Shown: positions 9,108 through 16,677 of the stretch, piece after piece
Layout: every line of letters starts with the position of its first letter
How positions within the stretch are numbered: position 1 is the first letter of the stretch
NCBI GenBank assembly: GCA_942491975.1
Contig: CALOCY010000004.1
Coordinates: 2,232,001 to 2,296,000, forward strand
Length of the DNA stretch: 64,000 bases
Direction: 5' to 3'
From: CALOCY01 sp942491975
GTDB lineage: Bacteria; Bacteroidota; Bacteroidia; Bacteroidales; Prolixibacteraceae
Program-made: the position numbers and the translations under genes
The notes under the pieces: model-generated
Database searches by the model: none
What the model saw: only the letters and a program-made list of their open reading frames with translations
Told to the model about the DNA's origin: nothing

Positions 9108-9191
9108 GTTTAACGTTTTTTCTGAAATTATTATTTTGAATCTCCAGGATTTAAAAAATGTAGAGCTTCCTGTCCTGAATCTTCTGTCTGT

Positions 9192-9626
9192 CTATTTTAT
9201 AATTTCCAACTGCAAATTGGAAAACGTTTCATCAAACTGTTCCTGTATTTCTACTAAAAGTTTCGAAAAATCTTTTTTTCGGCCTTTCAATATCCTATCC
9301 CTTATCGAAGTAAATTTTGTAATGATAACATGAAGTTCATCCGCATATTGCCCCTTCCGAAACAGTATCCTGTTTTGATTGGCCAGGCTTAAGAATTCTG
9401 TATGCAGTTCATCAAAATAATCATTTGAAAGTTTCTCGACATTTTCAGATCTCAATAACCGAAAATATTTCTGGTATATCAATGTTAATCGTTGAATATG
9501 TTTAACCTGCAGTTCATACCTGAGCTTGCGCTTTTGCCAATTGTACGAGATTTTGGAAGTCACAAACGCCCCGAAAATAAGGGTGGTTAGTGCTAAAACT
9601 ATCCGACTATTTATTATATCCCACAT
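9192..9626 (-). CDS. Small membrane-anchored helical protein, unknown function
   Basis: 144 residues that match no family I recognise. One N-terminal membrane helix (IVLALTTLIFGAFVTSKISY, about 8-27) is followed by a basic stretch (WQKRKLRYELQVKH) and then only helical, Lys/Glu/Phe-rich sequence to the end. It is therefore probably anchored in the inner membrane with a cytoplasmic helical domain. It lies 43 nt downstream of the glutamine synthetase gene and 84 nt upstream of glmM on the same strand, and may be cotranscribed. There is no catalytic motif or cysteine pair. Confidence 0.6.
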   Translation of the reverse strand: MWDIINSRIVLALTTLIFGAFVTSKISYNWQKRKLRYELQVKHIQRLTLIYQKYFRLLRSENVEKLSNDYFDELHTEFLSLANQNRILFRKGQYADELHVIITKFTSIRDRILKGRKKDFSKLLVEIQEQFDETFSNLQLEIIK

Positions 9627-9669
9627 AACTTCTGTTTTTAAATTGGCAGTAATTTCATCTAAATGTCGT

Positions 9670-11139
9670 TTACATGTATCCTAAATATTCTTTGATCAAC
9701 TCGTTTATTTTCTGGTCATCACCATACAGTGTATGCTGCTCACTCAATCCCTGGTCTTCATACGACTTTAGTTTTTGAATGGTAACATCAATCAGCGATG
9801 GGGGAAATATATCGTCTTCTTCAAAGATAAAGCGCTGCTCTTCCAGTTTTTCAGCAGCATCCCAACACGATGCCGGCAAGTTTTCCAGGTAATTCTCTTT
9901 GTTCTCGTCAAGCTCTTCGTCAAACAGGTTTTCAGTGACATACAACAGTGGTACCCTTTCCAATGCTACTTCATTTCTCATCCCATTCATGATACCCACC
10001 ATCAATGCAGCAAACAGGATGTAAGGATTGGCCGAGCCGTCAGAGCCACGGTACTCAATGGTTTGGTAGTTTTTGACACTTTCGGCATCTTCTTCTCTAA
10101 CCCTGCACCCCAAAGGCACCCGCAATAACGCTGTCCGATTTCCTTTTCCCCAACATATTTTTAACGGCACACGCTGTCCCGGCATCAGCCGTAAAAATGA
10201 GATCGGGATAGTGTTGCCAAATGCACAAAGTGCCCCGGCAATATTTAATACCCCATAAATTGCCTTGCGGGTAATGTCATTGAGTTGGTCATCATCAAAC
10301 AAGCAGTTTTTTCCCTCTTTTTCAAGAAGGAAGTTAACATGTAACCCGTTTCCCGGTTGTCCGAAAGTAATTTTGGGAATAAATGTTACATTCACCCCGT
10401 ATCTTTTCCCCAACATCCGAAGTATCCATTTTGCAATTACAATTTGGTCGGCGGCCTCTTCGGGCGGTGCCGGATAGAACTTTATTTCGTGTTGCTCATA
10501 AATATAGTCTTCGGTTATAAAGCTTCCCTGTTCAGCATGGCCCATCTTTACCCGTCCCCCACAACTGGCCACCAGCTGCAATGCTTCTTTTCTCAGGCTT
10601 TCGCTACGTGTATACGGACCCGTGCCCTGGTATTCACTGGCAGCAGGGTACATCTCATTGCGATGGGAAAGGATGTAGAATTCTATTTCGCCATGCACTT
10701 TCATCTCCATCCCGAGTTTTTCTTCAAAAGTCCTGGTGGCTTTATGCAATACGTAGTCGGGAGAGTTATTCAGCGGCTTCCCGTCAACATCGTAAAATTC
10801 ACACAAAATATCAATGGCCGGAATCTCCGAAAACGGATTTAAAAAAGCTGTCCGAAACTTTGGAATAAGAAAAATATCACTGTTTTCCAACGGAATAAAA
10901 CTGAATATCCGCGATCCGTCCACACGCTCGCCATAGGTCAACAGCGTGACCAATTCATCGTGCCCGCTTACTACGAAATTGATGGTTTTCAACTTCCCGT
11001 CTTCGACCACATACCTGAAATTGATCATTTTTATCTCCTTCTCTTCGATGTAGCGAAGAATGTCGTCACGGGTAAATTCAACAGCCGGCTTTTGTAAATA
11101 ACGTGCTAACAGATTCGGGTTAAACTGGTATTCGGACAT
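9670..11139 (-). CDS. Glutamine synthetase family protein
   Basis: 489 residues with an N-terminal beta-Grasp domain (about 15-120) and a C-terminal catalytic domain. Visible GS motifs are HGEIEFYI (metal glutamate), EQHEIKFYPAP (second metal glutamate), GNGLHVNF (catalytic-site His), a WGKGNRTALLRVP segment equivalent to the NRSAxxRIP nucleotide loop, and EYRGSDGSANPYILFAALM near the C-terminal glutamate/ammonium site. Ammonia assimilation is the probable role, but some members of this family ligate other amines to glutamate. It has its own promoter (11189-11219) and a leader hairpin. Confidence 0.88.
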   Translation of the reverse strand: MSEYQFNPNLLARYLQKPAVEFTRDDILRYIEEKEIKMINFRYVVEDGKLKTINFVVSGHDELVTLLTYGERVDGSRIFSFIPLENSDIFLIPKFRTAFLNPFSEIPAIDILCEFYDVDGKPLNNSPDYVLHKATRTFEEKLGMEMKVHGEIEFYILSHRNEMYPAASEYQGTGPYTRSESLRKEALQLVASCGGRVKMGHAEQGSFITEDYIYEQHEIKFYPAPPEEAADQIVIAKWILRMLGKRYGVNVTFIPKITFGQPGNGLHVNFLLEKEGKNCLFDDDQLNDITRKAIYGVLNIAGALCAFGNTIPISFLRLMPGQRVPLKICWGKGNRTALLRVPLGCRVREEDAESVKNYQTIEYRGSDGSANPYILFAALMVGIMNGMRNEVALERVPLLYVTENLFDEELDENKENYLENLPASCWDAAEKLEEQRFIFEEDDIFPPSLIDVTIQKLKSYEDQGLSEQHTLYGDDQKINELIKEYLGYM

Positions 11140-11161
11140 ATCGAACGATTTGGTTTATTCA

Positions 11162-11186
11162 AAAACTGCTTAAATTTTAAACAGTT
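11162..11186. promoter_or_regulatory. Inverted repeat in the glutamine synthetase leader
   Basis: AAACTG (11162-11167) and CAGTTT (11181-11186) flank an AT-only centre that is itself nearly self-complementary. The repeat lies between the putative -7 element and the start codon, so it would be transcribed close to the 5' end or could bind a regulator. Confidence 0.3.
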
Positions 11187-11188
11187 TA

Positions 11189-11219
11189 TCAAATTTAGAG
11201 AATCTGACGAAGAATTGAA
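11189..11219 (-). promoter_or_regulatory. Putative promoter of glutamine synthetase
   Basis: On the minus strand TTTC (11216-11219), 19 nt, TAAATTTG (11189-11196): an exact -7 TAnnTTTG and a 3-of-4 -33. The start codon follows 50 nt later. Confidence 0.55.
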
Positions 11220-11283
11220 ACATTCAATCAATACTGATTGCATATTACAAACCGGAATTTAACATTTATGCCGGTTTTAGGGC

Positions 11284-11313
11284 ATAAAAAAAGGCTGGAA
11301 TATACCAACCTTT
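11284..11313 (-). terminator. Intrinsic terminator downstream of valS
   Basis: On the minus strand AAAGGTTGG pairs with CCAGCCTTT (one G-U wobble) around a 6-nt loop and runs into a T-tract. It lies about 215 nt past the valS stop, an unusually long 3' untranslated stretch with no gene in it (11314-11530), and before the glutamine synthetase promoter. Confidence 0.6.
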
Positions 11314-11530
11314 ATTTTTAAAAAACGGGCGACGTTATATCAACAGAGTTTTAAATACTAAACCACAAACCATAAAATTAACCAATCTATAAAAATAATT
11401 ACCGCATTATTTATATTAACCAGATCGAATTAAAATAAAAACTCGGTTTTGCCACCCGTTTAAATATTTTATAAGAACGTTCGATTTTTCAAGGTGCTAA
11501 AGTACGTTATTTTTTTTGCAGCACAAAATT

Positions 11531-14164
11531 CTATGATGATAATGCTGCAATACGCTCTTCCAATACTTTAATTTTCGCCTCTGCATCGGCCTTTTTATTC
11601 TGCTCTATCTCCACCACTTTCGCCGGTGCATTTTGTACAAACCGTTCATTGCCCAGCTTTTTCATCACACTACTCATAAAGCCCCTGGTGTATTCCAGCT
11701 CTTCTTTCAGCTTCAACAGTTCTGCTTCTGCATCTACGTGTTCGCCTAACGGGATATAAAACTCTGATGCTTTTACCCTGAACGAGGCAGCACCTTTTAC
11801 CTCCTCTTTTACCAGGTTGATGGAAGAAAGATTCCCCATTTTTTCCAGCACTGCACTGAATTTTTCGTTGTATGATACCGCATCAGGTTTTACAAACAGT
11901 TCTAACTGCTCTTTGTTGGCCACATTGTTATTTTTCCGTACAGCCCGGATGCCGGAAATGGTCTCTTTTACAAATTCAAACCGGGCAACCATATCCTTAT
12001 CCTGCTCACCTGCAACCGGCCATTGGGCAACCATCACACTCTCGCCCGCTGCCCGTTCCTGCAGCAACTGCCAGATCTCTTCGGTAATAAATGGCATAAA
12101 CGGGTGCATCAACCGCAACACATTGTCGAATATGCCGATGACTTCATCATACGTTTTTTTATCAATGGGCTGCTGATAAGCTGGTTTTACAATTTCCAGC
12201 AACCATGAAGAGAATTCGTCACGGACAGCGGTATAGACGGTCATCAGTGCATCCGAGATACGGAATTTACTGAAATGGTCGTTCATTGTTTCAATAATTT
12301 CATTCAGGCGGACATTGAACCATTCAATACCCAGGCGGGCATATTCAGGCTGTTCAATAGTCTCATCTGCCTGCCAGCCATTGACCAGACGAAATGCATT
12401 CCATATTTTCGAAGTAAAGTTTCGTCCCTGTTCGGGCATGCTTTCATCGAAAAGCAAGTCGCCACCCGCAGGTGAGCAGAAGAGCATCCCGATACGCACA
12501 CCATCAGCACCATATTTTGCAATCAGGTCCAGCGGATCGGGTGAGTTCCCGAGCGACTTGGACATTTTACGGCGCAGCTGATCGCGCACCATCCCGGTGA
12601 AATAGACGTTTTTGAACGGCATCTCTTCACGACAGAAGTGGCCGGCCATAATCATACGTGCCACCCAGAAAAATATGATGTCATGACCGGTAATCAGATC
12701 ATTTGTAGGGTAATAGTAATTGATCTCTTTGTTATCGGGGTTGCTGATGCCGTCGAACACCGAGATAGGCCATAACCACGATGATGCCCAGGTATCCAGT
12801 ACATCTTCATCCTGCTTCAGGTCGGCTAACGTAAGGTTTGCATTCCCGTTCTGCTTTTTCGCCAATTCAAGGGCTGCCTCAGCCGATTCAGCTATTACAA
12901 AGCTCCCGTCATTGAGGTAGTACACCGGAATACGGTGTCCCCACCACAACTGGCGCGAGATACACCAGTCTTTAATGTTCTCCATCCAGTGACGGTAGAC
13001 ATTTTTAAATTTTTTGGGATGAAATTCGACGGTGTCGTTCATCACATTATCAAGTGCCGGTTTGGCCAGCTCACCCATTTTCAGGAACCATTGCGCCGAT
13101 AGTTTAGGTTCTATGGGTACATCGGTACGTTCCGAGTATCCTACTTTATTGTTGTAATCCTCTACCTTCAGCAGGTTTCCGGCTCTTTCCAACTCGGGCA
13201 GAATCGCCTTTCGTGCTTCAGCACGGTCAAGCCCTACCAAAAATTCGGCCTTTTCGCTAAGTGTACCATCATCGTTGAAGATATCAATCACCTCCAAGTT
13301 GTGCCGCAACCCGATTTCGTAGTCATTGATGTCGTGTGCAGGGGTAATCTTCAAACAGCCGGTACCAAACTCCATGTCTACATATTCGTCTTCGATGATG
13401 GGCACCACACGGTTAACTATCGGGACAATCACTTTTTTCCCGCGCAAGTGCTGAAAACGTTCGTCGTTGGGATTGATACAGACGGCGGTATCGCCCAGAA
13501 TGGTCTCAGGACGTGTGGTAGCAATGGTCACGTACTCATCATCTGTCCCCTCCACTTTATAGCGGACGTAGTAGAGCTTTGATTGCTCCTCTTTATAGAT
13601 TACCTCTTCGTCGGATACGGCTGTTTGCGCCGCCGGGTCCCAATTGACCATACGCACCCCGCGATAGATGTACTCTTTGTTGTACAAATCAACAAACACT
13701 TTAATCACAGCATCCGAACGCTCTTCATCCATGGTAAAACAGGTGCGTTCCCAATCGCATGAAGCCCCCAATTTTTTTAACTGCTCCAGGATAATGCCCC
13801 CATGGGTATCTGTCCAATCCCAGGCATGCTTCAAAAAATCATCCCGTGAAAGATCAGTTTTTTCAATGCCCTGGCTTTTGAGTTTACCTACCACTTTGGC
13901 TTCGGTAGCAATGGAGGCATGATCAGTACCCGGTACCCAGCAGGCATTTTTGCCCAGCATACGTGCCCGGCGCACCAAAATGTCCTGAATGGTATTATTG
14001 AGCATGTGCCCCATGTGCAATACGCCCGTAACATTGGGTGGCGGAATAACAATGGTGTACGGCTCCCGTTCGTCAGGTTCAGAATGGAAAAATCCGTTAT
14101 CCATCCAGTATTTATACCATTTTCCTTCAACTTCTGCGGGATTGTATTTTCCGGGTAACTCCAT
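11531..14164 (-). CDS. valS: Valyl-tRNA synthetase
   Basis: 877-residue class Ia synthetase charging tRNA-Val. PPPNVTGVLHMGHMLN carries the HIGH-type motif as HMGH at 50-53. The KMSKS loop appears as KMSKSLGNSPDP near residue 531. Between them is the editing (CP1) domain, including TTRPETILGDTAV. The C-terminal 65 residues form the coiled coil typical of ValRS (LKLKEELEYTRGFMSSVMKKLGNERF). Length matches the family. A promoter of the TAnnTTTG class lies at 14243-14274. Confidence 0.98.
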   Translation of the reverse strand: MELPGKYNPAEVEGKWYKYWMDNGFFHSEPDEREPYTIVIPPPNVTGVLHMGHMLNNTIQDILVRRARMLGKNACWVPGTDHASIATEAKVVGKLKSQGIEKTDLSRDDFLKHAWDWTDTHGGIILEQLKKLGASCDWERTCFTMDEERSDAVIKVFVDLYNKEYIYRGVRMVNWDPAAQTAVSDEEVIYKEEQSKLYYVRYKVEGTDDEYVTIATTRPETILGDTAVCINPNDERFQHLRGKKVIVPIVNRVVPIIEDEYVDMEFGTGCLKITPAHDINDYEIGLRHNLEVIDIFNDDGTLSEKAEFLVGLDRAEARKAILPELERAGNLLKVEDYNNKVGYSERTDVPIEPKLSAQWFLKMGELAKPALDNVMNDTVEFHPKKFKNVYRHWMENIKDWCISRQLWWGHRIPVYYLNDGSFVIAESAEAALELAKKQNGNANLTLADLKQDEDVLDTWASSWLWPISVFDGISNPDNKEINYYYPTNDLITGHDIIFFWVARMIMAGHFCREEMPFKNVYFTGMVRDQLRRKMSKSLGNSPDPLDLIAKYGADGVRIGMLFCSPAGGDLLFDESMPEQGRNFTSKIWNAFRLVNGWQADETIEQPEYARLGIEWFNVRLNEIIETMNDHFSKFRISDALMTVYTAVRDEFSSWLLEIVKPAYQQPIDKKTYDEVIGIFDNVLRLMHPFMPFITEEIWQLLQERAAGESVMVAQWPVAGEQDKDMVARFEFVKETISGIRAVRKNNNVANKEQLELFVKPDAVSYNEKFSAVLEKMGNLSSINLVKEEVKGAASFRVKASEFYIPLGEHVDAEAELLKLKEELEYTRGFMSSVMKKLGNERFVQNAPAKVVEIEQNKKADAEAKIKVLEERIAALSS

Positions 14165-14242
14165 TGTTGTGTGTTTTATCTTATTGTCTATATTGCCTAA
14201 ACAGCTAACAATCTAATTATCTATTAAATCTATAAGTGGCTA

Positions 14243-14274
14243 CAAAATTAGAAAATTAATTGTGACAGGGTAAA
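14243..14274 (-). promoter_or_regulatory. Putative promoter of valS
   Basis: On the minus strand TTTA (14271-14274), 20 nt, TAATTTTG (14243-14250). The -7 element is an exact TAnnTTTG match and the -33 element matches 3 of 4. The leader to the valS ATG is about 75 nt. Confidence 0.5.
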
Positions 14275-14370
14275 GGGTGTGTGGTTTTTTTCAGGTGAAC
14301 GATGCCTTGGCCGACAAAGATTCCTGTGCCTTTTTCTACATCACATGCAAAACCCGGACAAACTACCTGC

Positions 14371-14578
14371 GGCGGTCAGGAATATCCGCGGGCGGGGTAT
14401 TCCCAAGACCGGGCGGAGGCTCCCGAAATCGGGCGGAAGTTTTCCAATTGTTGGCGGGCATTCAACAGCTGTAAGCGGAGGTTTTCCGAAAGCTGGCGGG
14501 CATTTTCCGGGAGACAGCGGAAGTTCGCCGTAACTCAGCGGGCATTTTCCAGGAGAAAGCGGAGATTTTCCGGGATCA
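14371..14578. repeat. Ten-unit 21-bp tandem array with a 42-bp alternating period
   Basis: Ten head-to-tail units fill this stretch: starts at 14371, 14391, 14412, 14432, 14453, 14474, 14495, 14516, 14537 and 14558. Eight are exactly 21 nt and two are 20 nt. The core is GCGG followed by a TTTTCC-type block. Units 5, 7 and 9 begin GCGGGCATT, while units 4, 6, 8 and 10 begin GCGGA, so the last seven units alternate in a 42-bp dimer. It lies between the divergent valS and metallo-hydrolase genes. Open frames across it are repetitive by-products and are not called. Confidence 0.9.
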
Positions 14579-14637
14579 ACCACTATCCGCTAAAGGGAAA
14601 ATAGGATCATTTCAAAAAAAATCCTTATCATTATATA

Positions 14638-15393
14638 ATGAAAATAACCATCCTTTGTGAAAATCAAACCGGTCATGAAGCGGCAAGGGTTTGTCGGTCT
14701 GAATGGGGCTTTTCTGCTTTTATTCAGGCCAATGGTGTAAATATACTTTTTGATACCGGCCATACCGGTATTTACAAACACAACGCCAAGCAGCTAAATA
14801 TTGATCTTAAAGAGACAGGTTTTGTTGTGTTATCTCACCATCACTGGGATCATGTTGGGGGCCTGCAACACCACAGCTTCAAAAACAAAAAGAGGCTTGT
14901 CGCCCATCCGGAATTGATAGGGAAATTGCCCTTAAACGAAGCTGAAAAGATCAAGTCAGATTTTGAGATCATAACTTCCGAAAAACCGCTGGAGTTTTCT
15001 AAAGGTATTTATTACCTGGGCGAAATCCCGCGAAAAAACAGTTTTGAAAAAGGAGTGTGTGAAGATGACAACATGCCTGACGATTCGGCAATCGCCATTA
15101 AGTCTAAAAACGGGGCAGTTGTGATTACCGGCTGTTCCCACTCCGGCATTTGCAATATCTGTGAATACGCAAAAAAGGTGACGGGGCAAAAACTTCATGC
15201 TGTAATTGGCGGATTTCATCTATTTGAGGATGACCGGGAAGCAGTAGCGCAGACCATTGAGTATTTCAGGGCAGAGAAGCCCGCACGCCTTTATCCCATG
15301 CATTGTGTTGATTTTCCGACATTGGCAAAATTTCATACTGTATTCGGCATCAAAAAATTATCAACGGGCGATACCATCGAGCTTAACGACTAA
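14638..15393 (+). CDS. MBL-fold metallohydrolase (COG1237-like)
   Basis: 251 residues, cytoplasmic, with the dinuclear metal motif LSHHHWDHVGG at 65-75 (HxHxDH type). An upstream FDTGHTG loop and downstream GCSHSGICN (about 162-170) and IGGFHL supply further metal ligands. The GCSHSGI/IGGFHL pattern is that of the branch once named 7,8-dihydropterin-6-methyl-4-(beta-D-ribofuranosyl)-aminobenzene-5'-phosphate synthase; in bacteria the substrate is generally unknown. It is followed after only 8 nt by a lipoprotein gene on the same strand, so the two form an operon. The start lies just downstream of the 21-bp array. Confidence 0.85.
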   Translation: MKITILCENQTGHEAARVCRSEWGFSAFIQANGVNILFDTGHTGIYKHNAKQLNIDLKETGFVVLSHHHWDHVGGLQHHSFKNKKRLVAHPELIGKLPLNEAEKIKSDFEIITSEKPLEFSKGIYYLGEIPRKNSFEKGVCEDDNMPDDSAIAIKSKNGAVVITGCSHSGICNICEYAKKVTGQKLHAVIGGFHLFEDDREAVAQTIEYFRAEKPARLYPMHCVDFPTLAKFHTVFGIKKLSTGDTIELND

Positions 15394-15401
15394 AACGAAC
15401 T

Positions 15402-16538
15402 ATGAAAAAAATAATCCTCTTGTGCTCCATTTTAATATTGGGCGTCACAGCTTGTCGAAAACAAGAGAGTTACACCAACAACACCATCAAAGTTGGTGTG
15501 TTTGATAAAAACGGGGATAGCCCGTATTGTATAACCGATGCCATTGAGGCTTTAAAAATTGATCCCGGCATTGATGCCAGTGTAATATCAGCAGCCGATA
15601 TTGTATCGGGAGCAGCGGACGATCTGGATGTGTTTTTGTTTCCCGGAGGCAGTGGCAGAAGCGAAACAGGCAGTTTGGGCGAACTGGGACAACAAAAAAT
15701 CATTGACCTTGTAAAAAAACAGGGCAAAGGCATTATAGGAATTTGTGCAGGGGCTTATATCCTTACCGAAACACCCGGTTATCCTTCACTGGCAATTAGT
15801 GCAGCCGAAGCCATCGATATTGAACATGACCACCGCGGACATGGCTTGGTTAAATTCTCACTCACCGAAGCGGGAAAACAAATTTTTCCGGAACTCAGCA
15901 ACCGTGAAATCTGCTATTCGCAATACTATGAAGGGCCTGTGTTAATTCCGGCAAAAAATTCAGCATACCAATATAATGAATTGGCAACCATGCTAAGCGA
16001 TGTCCATACGGTTGAAGGCACACCCGCCAATATGACCAACAACCGGCCGTTTATTATTGTCACCAATGTCGAAAAAGGAAAGACAGCTTCTGTTGTGGGA
16101 CATCCGGAATCTACTCCCGGCATGCGATGGATCATTCCCCGGTTGGTACGTGTTATTACCGGAAAAGAGCTGATTTCCTATCCTAAAAATGTTGTGCGCC
16201 CCGATATCTACTCAAAAGAGATCTTACTCACTCCTGAATTGCAACTCAGGCAACGGGAAGCCTACAACAATCTGTTAAAATCGAAAGAAGAAAAATTGCA
16301 GGCCATGCAGGATATTGTTGACATGTGTGCATGGTCGGCAAAAAAGAAAATACCCCCGATGCTCCGGGATAAGGATTTTGATGTACGGTTATCGGCAGCT
16401 AAGCTTACTGTTTACCTAGAAAGGACAGATGCCATAAATGATTTGAAAGCCGCTGTGAAAAACGAACAAGACCAAGACCATAAAAAGCAATTACAAATGC
16501 AATTGCAGTTGTTAGAAAATATACCAGGAAAAAAATAA
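15402..16538 (+). CDS. BPL_N-domain lipoprotein with C-terminal helical repeat
   Basis: 378 residues. The signal peptide ends in a lipobox (LGVTAC, Cys18), so it is a periplasm-facing or surface lipoprotein. Residues about 28-260 resemble the class-I glutamine-amidotransferase-like BPL_N domain: a VFLFPGGSG loop and a nucleophile elbow GIGICAGAY-type segment with Cys115. The C-terminal 90 residues are helical and HEAT-like (DFDVRLSAAKLTVYLERTDAINDL). BPL_N domains were first noted near biotin-protein ligases, but no ligase is here. Substrate is unknown. Coupled to the metallohydrolase 8 nt upstream. Confidence 0.78.
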   Translation: MKKIILLCSILILGVTACRKQESYTNNTIKVGVFDKNGDSPYCITDAIEALKIDPGIDASVISAADIVSGAADDLDVFLFPGGSGRSETGSLGELGQQKIIDLVKKQGKGIIGICAGAYILTETPGYPSLAISAAEAIDIEHDHRGHGLVKFSLTEAGKQIFPELSNREICYSQYYEGPVLIPAKNSAYQYNELATMLSDVHTVEGTPANMTNNRPFIIVTNVEKGKTASVVGHPESTPGMRWIIPRLVRVITGKELISYPKNVVRPDIYSKEILLTPELQLRQREAYNNLLKSKEEKLQAMQDIVDMCAWSAKKKIPPMLRDKDFDVRLSAAKLTVYLERTDAINDLKAAVKNEQDQDHKKQLQMQLQLLENIPGKK

Positions 16539-16562
16539 ATGTGTCGTTCCGTTATCATTTAA

Positions 16563-16673
16563 CCCGCGGTTTTAACCGTGGGAGCGCAAAACATACCTTT
16601 TCACCTTTATAAAACCGTTTAAACGGTTTATATACATTTTCCTGTTCTATGCCCCACAACTAAAGTTGCGGGC
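16563..16673. repeat. Triple-palindrome intergenic element A
   Basis: Three short palindromes occur in a row: CCCGCGGTT-TT-AACCGTGGG (16563-16582), AAACCGTTT/AAACGGTTT with no spacer (16612-16629, perfect), and CCCACAACT-AA-AGTTGCGGG (16653-16672). They sit between two convergent genes, filling the gap almost completely. The same architecture with different sequence recurs at 54520-54606. This recalls REP-like or bidirectional-terminator elements. Mobility is inferred only. Confidence 0.7.
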
Positions 16674-16677
16674 TATG

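Noticed and set aside
14371..14578. CRISPR array
   Set aside because: Units are directly adjacent with no spacers, vary in sequence and have no Cas genes nearby.
14277..14583. Open frames of 65-100 codons across the 21-bp array on both strands, for example a Pro/Gly-rich repeated peptide on the minus strand
   Set aside because: A 21-bp period is a multiple of 3, so any frame free of stops stays open. Such frames exist on both strands, have no start context and overlap each other.
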